This document shows positions 36,366-43,651 of a stretch of DNA of 64,000 bases, in pieces. The translations under genes were made by a program, and so were the position numbers. The notes under the pieces were generated by a model, which worked only from the letters and a program-made list of their open reading frames with translations, ran no database searches and was not told where the DNA came from. Numbering within the stretch: the stretch's first letter is position 1; every line of letters begins with the position of its first letter. This stretch comes from an uncultured Hyphomonas sp. (GTDB taxonomy: Bacteria; Pseudomonadota; Alphaproteobacteria; Caulobacterales; Hyphomonadaceae), in assembly GCF_963678875.1 (NCBI RefSeq), contig NZ_OY787456.1, positions 1,488,001 through 1,552,000 on the forward strand, in the 5' to 3' direction.

Positions 36366-36832
36366 CTAAATCGGTAGTGGGAAATTTGCTTGGGTATATC
36401 CGTGTTCGGATGCTGCTGCTTTCGACGCCGATGGTTCTGACCGTATTCATGAGTACACCGTCTGCGTCCGCGCAGGAATTGGTATATACGCCAGTGAACC
36501 CTTCATTTGGTGGCAATCCCTTCAACTCGGCCCACCTGTTGGGTGTGGCTAATGCGCAGGATGACACGGAGCCTCCACAGAGCGCATCGTCCAGCGACCC
36601 TCAGGCCGACCTGTTCATCCGCCAGCTGCAAAGCCGGTTGCTTTCCGGTCTCGCTTCAGAAGTCGCCAATGCCATTTTCGGAGACAACCCTCAGGACTAT
36701 GGGCGCGTTGTGTTCGGCGACCAGACGGTTGAATTTCAGCGGGGGCTGGACTCGATCACGTTGACCATTTTCGACGCTACAACCGGTACGACGACAGAGA
36801 TTGTCGTGCCGATTTTCACAACCGGTGGCTGA
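36362..36832 (+). CDS. csgF: Curli assembly/nucleation protein CsgF
   Basis: 156 aa from ATG at 36362, which overlaps the previous stop. The signal peptide is cleaved near PSASA-QE. The mature start ELVYTPVNPSFGGNPFNSAH matches the conserved CsgF N terminus (NPxFGGNPxNxxxLLxxAxAQ) that inserts into the CsgG pore. The C-terminal half (FIRQLQSRLLSGLASE and ITLTIFDATTGTTTEIVV) matches the helix and beta-sheet of CsgF. In E. coli CsgF links CsgG to the nucleator CsgB at the surface. csgG follows 28 nt later. Confidence 0.93.
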   Translation: MTKSVVGNLLGYIRVRMLLLSTPMVLTVFMSTPSASAQELVYTPVNPSFGGNPFNSAHLLGVANAQDDTEPPQSASSSDPQADLFIRQLQSRLLSGLASEVANAIFGDNPQDYGRVVFGDQTVEFQRGLDSITLTIFDATTGTTTEIVVPIFTTGG

Positions 36833-36860
36833 TCGAGAATGTGCGGGGAGTAGATTATTC

Positions 36861-37790
36861 ATGCGGAGTTTCAAGGCGGTCACGGCGCCTGTACTGGCAC
36901 TTGCTATGGTGCTGGCGTCTTGTGGCACACCACCGAAGGTGAAGACAAAAATGGCCGAACCGGTCGTCAATCCGAGGACGCAAACCGAATATGCTTTGCT
37001 GTGGCTGCCGAAGCCTTCAGAGCAGATTCCTGTTGCCGTTTATGGTGTGAGCGACGAAACGGGCGCCTTCAAGCCAAGCGATACTGTGCAGACGCTTTCA
37101 CGGGCAGTGACACAGGGTGCGACGCCCATTCTTATCAAGGCGCTTCAAGATGCGGGCGATCAGAGCTGGTTCAAGGTTGTTGAGCGGGAAAAGCTGGATA
37201 ACCTTCTCAAAGAGCGCCAGATCATTCTCGAAATGCGCCAGCGGTATCTCGGTGAGTCTGCGAAAGACTCCATGGCGCTGCCAGCCCTGTTGTTTGCCGG
37301 CACTTTGATCGAGGGCGCTATCACGGGATATGACACCAACACCCAGACGGGGGGCGCCGGGGCGCGATACCTCGGCATTGGAATGGATACCCAGTACCGG
37401 GAAGATGCTGTTTCGGTCTACTTGCGAGCCGTAAGTGTAAAGACCGGCGAGGTGCTTATCTCCGTTTCGACCGAGCAGCGGGTTGCTTCTGTCGCCTGGC
37501 ACGCCAACGCTTTCAAATACGTTGCCTATAGGGAACTGCTTGAGGCTGAAGCGGGGATCACGCTCAACCAGCCCCGGCACCTGGCGGTTCGTCAGGCACT
37601 AGAAAAAGCCGTTTACGGGATGATCATCGAAGGCGTGAAATCCGGCCTGTGGAGCTTTGCAGATCCGGAGCAAGGGCAAGCTGCGCTGGACTTTTATGAC
37701 GCGAATTACCGCACGGAATTTCCGAAAGGCGCGCTGAAAAGCGTGCCGGCGGAATTGCTGCAAGGAGAGTCGGACTGGCAGGGTAAGTGA
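36861..37790 (+). CDS. csgG: Curli secretion channel lipoprotein CsgG
   Basis: 309 aa from ATG at 36861 (MRSFKAVTAPVLALAMVLAS, then the lipobox Cys). The mature protein carries the CsgG domain: FKVVEREKLDNLLKERQIIL, the pore and barrel segment GGAGARYLGIGMDTQYREDA and VSVYLRAVSVKTGEVLISVS, nearly matching E. coli CsgG. It forms the nonameric outer-membrane pore of type VIII secretion. The size is slightly longer than E. coli (277 aa), with extra residues at both ends. A long hairpin-rich leader separates it from the first curlin gene. Confidence 0.95.
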   Translation: MRSFKAVTAPVLALAMVLASCGTPPKVKTKMAEPVVNPRTQTEYALLWLPKPSEQIPVAVYGVSDETGAFKPSDTVQTLSRAVTQGATPILIKALQDAGDQSWFKVVEREKLDNLLKERQIILEMRQRYLGESAKDSMALPALLFAGTLIEGAITGYDTNTQTGGAGARYLGIGMDTQYREDAVSVYLRAVSVKTGEVLISVSTEQRVASVAWHANAFKYVAYRELLEAEAGITLNQPRHLAVRQALEKAVYGMIIEGVKSGLWSFADPEQGQAALDFYDANYRTEFPKGALKSVPAELLQGESDWQGK

Positions 37791-37861
37791 TGTTTTCGTT
37801 CTTGCTGTGAGCATGCGGGCAACCCCGGATGTGATCTGGCCTGAACGATAAAAAATGAACC

Positions 37862-37976
37862 GGCGCAGTGCGCCAGGGTGGGGAGAGGCCGACTTCAAGT
37901 TGGCGCTCGGACCGGTCTCTCCCCGGGGGCAGCCAGTCGGCTGCTCCCGATTGAATACTGCCAGTGACGCTGGCAG
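37862..37976 (+). promoter_or_regulatory. Four consecutive hairpins in the leader of the first curlin gene
   Basis: Between csgG and the curlin gene four stem-loops follow one another: GGCGC-agt-GCGCC (37862-37874); GGGGAGAGGCC (37880-37890) with GGTCTCTCCCC (37914-37924, one G-U); GGGGGCAGCC-agtc-GGCTGCTCCC (37925-37948, one G-U); CTGCCAG-tgacg-CTGGCAG (37958-37976). GCCGACTT/AGTTGGC (37888-37904) could compete with the second stem. GGGAGG and the ATG (37997) follow directly. There is no U tract, so this looks like a structured 5' UTR, processing or mRNA-stabilising element, or unknown RNA element rather than a plain terminator. Confidence 0.6.
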
Positions 37977-37996
37977 GCAACTCGGGAGGTGCGTGG

Positions 37997-38824
37997 ATGT
38001 TCCCACGTGGCAAACAATTCATTTCCGGTCACCATCGGCCCTCCGGTCGAATTTGGTTTGGGGTCATATTGTCTGGTTGCGCCCTCATTGGTGCAGGCGC
38101 GCTACCGGCATTGGCAGAACAGGGGACGAAACAGTCCTTTGCCAACATCGAACAAATCTCTGATGTCCTTGCCCGGACCCGCCTCGCCCAGACCCGGCTT
38201 GCTCAATCCGGCGCGGGCAATCAGGTGAATGTCGTTCAGGATGGCAAGGACCTTGTCGTCGATGCCTATGTGCAAGGTCAGATGAACCGGGCGAATGACA
38301 GGGCCAACACCATCACCCAGGCCGGAGACGGAGCGATCGCCGAGGTGAGCGTCATTGGAGACGAGAACAGATTTTCCATCTCTCAGAATGCGGCTGACGG
38401 GCCGGGAGATAACAAGGCGTATGTGACCGTCAAGGGAGATTTCAACGATTCAAGTGTTCGGCAGACGAACGATTTTGGTCCGACTTTTGGCAATACTGCC
38501 AGTCTCGTCCAGACCGGGAATGGAAACTCCAGCGCGATCGCGCAGACAGTTGCGCCTGGCACGCTTGCTGCCGCCGAGAATTTTGCCGCCATCACCCAAA
38601 CGGGTGACGACAACTCTGCTCTGATTGAGCAAACTGGTGCAGATAACAGCGCCATGATTGAGCAGGACGGGGACGAAAACAGGGGCGCGATCCTTCAGGA
38701 TGGAGAGGGACTTTCCGCGATACTGATTCAGACCGGTACCGCGTTAGAATATACGATCAACCAGACAGGATGCGTTATATCATCAGGCTGCGGAGCAGTC
38801 AGTGTGACGCAAAGCGGGCCATGA
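37997..38824 (+). CDS. Small curlin-repeat protein (CsgB/CsgA-like)
   Basis: 275 aa from ATG at 37997 (MFPRGKQFISGHHRPSGR), with GGGAGG 7 nt upstream. The signal sequence ends near PALAEQ. The mature protein has curlin-type strands with regularly spaced Gln and Asn: SLVQTGNGNSSAIAQT, FAAITQTGDDNSALIEQT, GADNSAMIEQDGDENRGAIL. The N-terminal part is less regular. The C terminus holds two Cys (GCVISSGCGAVSVTQSGP), unusual for curlins and suggestive of a capping disulfide. Being smaller and first in order, it may be the nucleator (CsgB role); this is inference. Confidence 0.88.
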   Translation: MFPRGKQFISGHHRPSGRIWFGVILSGCALIGAGALPALAEQGTKQSFANIEQISDVLARTRLAQTRLAQSGAGNQVNVVQDGKDLVVDAYVQGQMNRANDRANTITQAGDGAIAEVSVIGDENRFSISQNAADGPGDNKAYVTVKGDFNDSSVRQTNDFGPTFGNTASLVQTGNGNSSAIAQTVAPGTLAAAENFAAITQTGDDNSALIEQTGADNSAMIEQDGDENRGAILQDGEGLSAILIQTGTALEYTINQTGCVISSGCGAVSVTQSGP

Positions 38825-38845
38825 TGCGCTGAGTCTGGGTGGGGA

Positions 38846-38950
38846 CATGCCTTTGACGGTAACACGGAAAGGCGTGGCAGAAGCCATGTGGGGGACAGGA
38901 TGTATCTTCCAGATTGGCCTTTGAAGACGCCGGTTCGAGAACGAACCGGC
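38846..38950 (+). promoter_or_regulatory. Hairpins in the leader of the large curlin gene
   Basis: Two stem-loops: CATGCCTTT (38846-38854) with AAAGGCGTG (38868-38876, one G-U), and a perfect 9-bp GCCGGTTCG-agaa-CGAACCGGC (38929-38950). The second ends 32 nt before the ATG at 38983, with AAGGAG in between. There is no U tract. Possible mRNA-stability or differential-expression element between minor and major fibre subunits. Confidence 0.5.
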
Positions 38951-38982
38951 AGGCAGATTGTGCAATGACAAGGAGATACCTC

Positions 38983-41124
38983 ATGCGCAAGAAACTACTC
39001 GCAACTGTCGCAATCGCGGCAGTCTGTTTCGGAGGTCCTGCGTTAGCTGAAGAGGCGGTCGTCAATCAGAGCGGTGCTGGCAACACAGCCGACGTCGACC
39101 AGACGCTGGATGCCGACCTGGTGACGACCGGGCTGGTAAGCAATGAAAACGTAGCGACGGTGGACCAGACGGGTGACCTGAACGACGCGACGGTTCGTCA
39201 AGGGCATACGCCTCCTGGAATTGATGATTTTGCCATCGCGGTGAACGAAGCTGACATCGATCAGGTGAGCGAGGTGGGCTCGGCTGTTGGGAACGTGGCA
39301 GATGTAACCCAATTCTCTGACATCAGTGCCGGTGCCGCGCCAAACCTGACGGATATTGACCAGTATACTGCTGGCATCGTTTCCCAGACAGCGACCGTAA
39401 CTCAAGTGGGCGGTCAAGGTAACTCCACCGCTGTGGCGCAGGGGCAGGACTTTGATGCAGACGAAGGCGGAGAAGTCGCTTCTGTCGCGCAGACTGGCTC
39501 TGATAACTCCGCCATGGTCACGCAAGGTGGCTCGCTTGATTATGCGACTGTCACCCAAACTGGTCTTTCCAACAGCGCCTCCGTTGAACAGGAAGGTGAA
39601 GGCGGTGTCGCATCGGTCGAGCAGACCGGTAACGACAACAGCTCGGTCATGAGTCAGGACGGTATTGGCGCTTATGCGGACAATGTTCAGTCAGGCAATG
39701 ACAACTCGTCGCTCATCACCCAGGTCGACGATTCAGCGAATGGCACGATCGGTATCGACAACGCCTATAATGCCGATCCGGAATCGACCGTCCTGCAATA
39801 TGGCGATGACAACGCTTCGCAGGTTGTTCAGTCGAACCTCGGTGGCGGCTTCAACCAGGTCGCTAACGTCACCCAGAACGGTAATGCCAACACATCAGAC
39901 GTCGCACAGACAGGGACTGGTCCCAATTTCACCGGCACGCTCCGTACGATCGTGAATCAGACCGGTGGTTCCGACTCGAGTGTGGCCCAGACCGCTACCG
40001 GTGGTGACGCCAAGAACGTGTTTGCGACAGTCAACCAGTCCGGCGCATCCATTTCCGAAGTTACGCAGACGGCTGACGGATTGCGGGCTGCTGGTATCTC
40101 GGCAAATGTAACGCAGGATGGCGGTTCCAGCTCCTTCGTGACCCAAACCGTCGACAATCCGTCGACCACTTGGGGCGGTTCTGTTGTTTCCGGCGACGTG
40201 GCTGCGGTCGTCAATCAGAACGGTGGTTCCACAGCCACTGTGACCCAGGCCATCTTCGGCAACGGATCCACCGGTATCTCTGCAGATGTCACACAGGACA
40301 ATGGCGCTATCGCGAATGTAACGCAGACAATGAACGGTGACGGCGAAAGCAACATGGCCGCGATCGTGAATCAGGACGGTGCCAGCACGACCAATGTGAC
40401 GCAGACCTTCAATGAAGATAACACGAAGGACTTTCTTGCAATCGTTGATCAGTTCGGTGATGGAAACCTGGTCAATGTCAATCAGTATGACAATGCTCCG
40501 GAAGCCGGCATCCAGTCCGATTTCAGTGTGACGGCCGATGTCTATCAGGACGGCACGGGTAACTCTGCAGACGTGACACAGGAAGGCCGCGTCTGGCAGG
40601 ACAATACGCTGAACGCATATGTGACGCAGGTCGGAGACGATAACCAGGCTGAGGTGACTCAGACCGGCAAGTCCAATACTGGCACGATCGATCAGATTGG
40701 CGGGGCTTCGTTCAATATGGCGAGCATTGATCAGTCGGGTTACGGTAACGGCGCTCAGATCACGCAGACCGGCTTCTACAACACCGCCGACGTACTGCAG
40801 CGGTCCGGCCGCGATAGTGCAACGATCACGCAGAGCGGAAACGGCAACGATGCCGACATACAGCAGACCGGATCGAGCGCAAACTTAAGCCGGGACCGGG
40901 TTGCGGAAATCACCCAGTCGGGTAACGACAATGATGCCCTGATCCAACAGACAGTGAATGAATTGTCTGAAGCGACAATTGTGCAGTCGACGGATGGCAA
41001 CGACGCCACCATCATTCAGGCTGGCGCAAGCAATACTGCGGGCATCTATCAGACAGTTGCCGGCGGTAGCATTGCATCGATCACGCAGAACGGTGCTGGC
41101 AATATCGCTACCATCAACCAGTGA
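38983..41124 (+). CDS. Giant curlin-repeat amyloid fibre protein
   Basis: 713 aa from ATG at 38983 (MRKKLLATVAIAAVCFGGPA), preferred over upstream ATGs because AAGGAG is spaced 7 nt from it. The signal peptide is cleaved near ALAEEA. Almost all of the mature chain is curlin-like strands of the form x-V/A-x-V/I-x-Q-x-G-x-x-N (ASVEQTGNDNSSVMSQDG; ATITQSGNGNDADIQQTG). I count roughly fifty Q-bearing strands, against about ten in E. coli CsgA (five two-strand repeats, 151 aa). Very acidic and rich in Thr, Asn and Gln, and it ends on a strand (ATINQ). It should fold as a long beta-solenoid amyloid exported through CsgG. Confidence 0.92.
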   Translation: MRKKLLATVAIAAVCFGGPALAEEAVVNQSGAGNTADVDQTLDADLVTTGLVSNENVATVDQTGDLNDATVRQGHTPPGIDDFAIAVNEADIDQVSEVGSAVGNVADVTQFSDISAGAAPNLTDIDQYTAGIVSQTATVTQVGGQGNSTAVAQGQDFDADEGGEVASVAQTGSDNSAMVTQGGSLDYATVTQTGLSNSASVEQEGEGGVASVEQTGNDNSSVMSQDGIGAYADNVQSGNDNSSLITQVDDSANGTIGIDNAYNADPESTVLQYGDDNASQVVQSNLGGGFNQVANVTQNGNANTSDVAQTGTGPNFTGTLRTIVNQTGGSDSSVAQTATGGDAKNVFATVNQSGASISEVTQTADGLRAAGISANVTQDGGSSSFVTQTVDNPSTTWGGSVVSGDVAAVVNQNGGSTATVTQAIFGNGSTGISADVTQDNGAIANVTQTMNGDGESNMAAIVNQDGASTTNVTQTFNEDNTKDFLAIVDQFGDGNLVNVNQYDNAPEAGIQSDFSVTADVYQDGTGNSADVTQEGRVWQDNTLNAYVTQVGDDNQAEVTQTGKSNTGTIDQIGGASFNMASIDQSGYGNGAQITQTGFYNTADVLQRSGRDSATITQSGNGNDADIQQTGSSANLSRDRVAEITQSGNDNDALIQQTVNELSEATIVQSTDGNDATIIQAGASNTAGIYQTVAGGSIASITQNGAGNIATINQ

Positions 41125-41132
41125 TACGGAAC

Positions 41133-41159
41133 GCCCCGGGCCGGTCTCCGGTTCGGGGC
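41133..41159 (+). terminator. GC-rich hairpin after the large curlin gene (possible attenuator)
   Basis: GCCCCG (41133-41138) pairs with CGGGGC (41154-41159), enclosing CCGG-tct-CCGG. No U run follows, so it may be a weak terminator or 3'-stability hairpin that lowers expression of the downstream lipoprotein. Confidence 0.45.
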
Positions 41160-41184
41160 CTCCATTCTCCGGCGTAAATCGGAC

Positions 41185-41838
41185 ATGCCAATGATCAAGG
41201 GAAACCGCAGCGCAAGAACATGGCGGTCAGTTGCCCAGGCTGCGGCGCTGTTTGCCGTTTTTTTTGCGGCAAGCTGCAGTACGCAGATCAGTCCTCAGGA
41301 ACTTCTGGGCATGGTTCCGCTGAAGCAACAGGCTGAAGAACCGCCGCCTCCCGTGCCGCCGACTGTCAGGCAGGAACCTGAAGAGAACAGGGCAAGGATA
41401 CAGGCGGTGCAGGTGGACCCAGGCGACCTGCACTCCGGCACAAAGCCAGCCGGATCACCTATCGGCCAGATACCTTCCGCTCCGGATACAGACGCTGTTC
41501 TCCAATCTGCCATCGATGTGGACGACCCTTGTCTCGGCGAACTACAGAACAGCGAGCAATGTCGCTCGAACCTCAAGCCGAAATCCGCCAGTGCCGACAC
41601 AGCAGGCGACAACAGCATGACTCTTACGGTCGTTGCGCCTGAAACCGGCCTTAAGGGAACGTTCGATGCGGGCAGGGCCGTGGACGAAATCGGTCGCGGA
41701 AAAACCGTGTCGCAAGGCGCGCAGTCCGCTGGAAGTGATTTTCTTTCAGGCGCGGCGACACCACAAACTGAGCCTCCGGTACCGGATCTGCTCGTGCCTG
41801 ACCTTCCGCCTGGTGCTGTGATTATCCAGCCTCAATGA
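41185..41838 (+). CDS. Proline-rich lipoprotein at the end of the curli-like locus
   Basis: 217 aa. The signal peptide has a lipobox (AVFFAASC), then a Pro-rich tether (AEEPPPPVPPTVRQEPEE). A short region with two Cys (DDPCLGELQNSEQC) is followed by polar, low-complexity sequence, ending in another Pro-rich tail (PDLLVPDLPPGAVIIQPQ). I recognise no family. Sixty bases after the giant curlin and co-directional, it could be a periplasmic or outer-membrane tether or accessory, possibly replacing a missing csg function (inference). ATG at 41185 or 41194 are both possible. Confidence 0.75.
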   Translation: MPMIKGNRSARTWRSVAQAAALFAVFFAASCSTQISPQELLGMVPLKQQAEEPPPPVPPTVRQEPEENRARIQAVQVDPGDLHSGTKPAGSPIGQIPSAPDTDAVLQSAIDVDDPCLGELQNSEQCRSNLKPKSASADTAGDNSMTLTVVAPETGLKGTFDAGRAVDEIGRGKTVSQGAQSAGSDFLSGAATPQTEPPVPDLLVPDLPPGAVIIQPQ

Positions 41839-42053
41839 AAAACAATGCTTTAGCGGTGTGCGGCGTTCCGATTGTGGGCGGTTTCTGCCTTTCACGCCTC
41901 TCAATTCAATTCATGCAGAACCACGCCAGCCACCAATTTTCTCCACATTTGACCATTAAGCGCTCACTTGGCGGTCAGGCGAATTTTCGTGTGAAGATCG
42001 CGTGACAAGCGCGTTAACATTTCTTACGTTGCGTCATTGGGGAATATGGGTTG

Positions 42054-42578
42054 ATGACGGGAATAGCTGCAAGATCAGACTCTGAGCCGGATCCCACGCC
42101 CGAAACGGTGCGTGTGATTGGCCGCGTCAAATGGTTCGACAGCGTCAAGGGCTACGGCTTCATCGTGGCGGAATCGACGTCAGATGCGAGCCTGTCGGGC
42201 GATGTAATGATCCATATCACCTGTCTGCGTTCCTATGGCGAAACCTATGCCGATGAGGGCGCCCGGATCGTCTGCAATGCCATGCGGACAGAGCGCGGCT
42301 GGCAGACCGCCAGCATCATTGAAATGGAGCGTCCCAAGGCCGTCGTGGCCCGGGAACAGGGCGTCCAGCCGGACTATGAACCGGTGATCCTGAAATGGTT
42401 CAACCGCAGCCGCGGTTACGGCTTTGTGCAGCGGGAAGGCAAGGATGTGGACATCTTCGTCCATGCCGTCGTGCTGCGGAAAGCCGGCTATGAAGAGATC
42501 GAGCCTGGCACGCCGCTCGAAGCCATCATCGAGGACGGCGCCAAGGGCGAGCACGTCACCAGCCTGAAGCCGCGCTGA
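42054..42578 (+). CDS. Double cold-shock-domain protein
   Basis: 174 aa with two CSDs. The first has GRVKWFDSVKGYGFIVAE with RNP2-like VMIHI. The second has PVILKWFNRSRGYGFVQREG with VDIFVHAVVL. It binds single-stranded nucleic acid. Tandem-CSD proteins of this length are a known alphaproteobacterial form linked to cold or stationary-phase stress. ATG at 42054 is used; a TTG directly precedes it. About 215 bp of apparently non-coding sequence upstream probably holds the promoter and a long 5' UTR. Confidence 0.92.
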   Translation: MTGIAARSDSEPDPTPETVRVIGRVKWFDSVKGYGFIVAESTSDASLSGDVMIHITCLRSYGETYADEGARIVCNAMRTERGWQTASIIEMERPKAVVAREQGVQPDYEPVILKWFNRSRGYGFVQREGKDVDIFVHAVVLRKAGYEEIEPGTPLEAIIEDGAKGEHVTSLKPR

Positions 42579-42641
42579 TCCACGTTTTCCAACCGCTACG
42601 AATGCTTGCCGCTGGTCAGGCGGGCGGCTAAACCATGGCAC

Positions 42642-43102
42642 ATGAAACGCTTCCTCGTCAGCGGCATGGCCGCCATCGCCCTCGTCCTGTCAGCGCCAGC
42701 CGCGTTGGCGGAGCTTGAAACCAGCTCGCTGACCATCGAATCCGCGAACGGCACACACGCATTCACCGTGGAAATCGCCGACGATCCGGAAGAGATCACC
42801 ACTGGCCTCATGAACCGTGAAAGCATGGATGCCGATGCGGGCATGCTGTTCGATTTCGGCCAGCCGCGTGAAGCGGCCATGTGGATGAAGAACACGCTGA
42901 TCCCGCTGGACATGCTGTTCATGGATCCGAGCGGGAAAGTCATCGCGATCGCCCGCCAGACCGTGCCGGGCTCGCTGCGTACGGTCTCACCGGGCGTGCC
43001 GTGAAATCCGTGCTGGAGCTGAATGGTGGACGTGCGGCAGAGCTTGGCATCGAGCCGGGCGATGAAGTGGTTCATCCCATTTTCGGCAACACAGGCGAAT
43101 GA
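42642..43102 (+). pseudogene. DUF192 family exported protein, frameshifted
   Basis: ATG at 42642 starts a signal peptide (MKRFLVSGMAAIALVLSAPA) and a DUF192 domain (TGLMNRESMDADAGMLFDFG, MWMKNTLIPLDMLFMD). The frame hits TGA at 43002 right after SLRTVSPGVP. The missing C-terminal end continues in another frame (VKSVLELNGGRAAELGIEPG, then HPIFG) up to 43102. One missing G after 43001 (CCG[G]TGAAA) would restore a normal 153-aa protein. It is therefore either a recent inactivation or a sequencing error. The restored stop overlaps the thioesterase ATG (ATGA), as expected for an intact operon. Confidence 0.8.
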
Positions 43103-43530
43103 GCGGCGACGGAGACCTGAAACCGCCGCCGCCCGGCTTTGCGACGCGCCCCACGCGCGGCAAGTTCTCGATCCACAACGGACCGTCTTTCCTGGCGACA
43201 GGCGAGGATGACCTGCGCAGCGGGATCTGGGTGCTGGACCGTCACTGCAACGGCATGGGCTTCATGCATGGCGGCATGATCTGCGCCTTTGCAGACAGTG
43301 CGCTGGCCTGGGCCGTCTGGTCGGCAACCGACCGAATGTCGGTCACGATCAAGCTGACCATGGAATTCATGGGCATCGTGCCGGAAGGCACGTGGCTGGA
43401 AGCCCACCCGGAGGTCAAAGGCGTTGACGGGGACCTGGTTCACGTGATGGCGGACATGAAGATTGAAGACGGCACGCTCGTGGCGCGGGCCGATGCGGTC
43501 TTCCGGTCCTTGCGGCGCCGGAAAACCTGA
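43099..43530 (+). CDS. PaaI-type hotdog thioesterase
   Basis: 143 aa single-domain hotdog protein. HCNGMGFMHGGMICAFADSA is the central helix motif (HGG) of PaaI/YdiI-type acyl-CoA thioesterases, followed by a beta sheet with VTIKLTMEFMGIVPEG. It hydrolyses acyl-CoA to acid and CoA, with unknown substrate. Its start overlaps the end of the DUF192 gene by 4 nt. Confidence 0.88.
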   Translation: MSGDGDLKPPPPGFATRPTRGKFSIHNGPSFLATGEDDLRSGIWVLDRHCNGMGFMHGGMICAFADSALAWAVWSATDRMSVTIKLTMEFMGIVPEGTWLEAHPEVKGVDGDLVHVMADMKIEDGTLVARADAVFRSLRRRKT

Positions 43531-43556
43531 CCGGAGGCTGTGCTGGCAACGGAGGT

Positions 43557-43584
43557 TTGATGGATGGTGCTTGCGTGCTATCCA
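43557..43584 (+). promoter_or_regulatory. Candidate promoter of guanidine-riboswitch transcript
   Basis: TTGATG (43557-43562), 16 bp, TATCCA (43579-43584), placing a start site just before the first riboswitch hairpin at 43593. The -10 match is modest. Confidence 0.35.
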
Positions 43585-43592
43585 TCTTCTAA

Positions 43593-43636
43593 GAGGACGA
43601 CCTCCGCCAATCCGGTAAATTATTCGGGACGACCCG
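43593..43636 (+). promoter_or_regulatory. Guanidine-II (mini-ykkC) riboswitch
   Basis: Two small hairpins with identical ACGA loops: GAGG-ACGA-CCTC (43593-43604) and CGGG-ACGA-CCCG (43625-43636), joined by a 20-nt linker. This is the exact architecture of the guanidine-II class (two stem-loops with ACGR loops that pair loop to loop around guanidinium). The second hairpin ends 4 nt before the ribosome site (GGAG at 43641-43644) of the SMR exporter at 43652, so guanidinium binding should free translation. Confidence 0.9.
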
Positions 43637-43651
43637 TGCATGGAGTGAATC

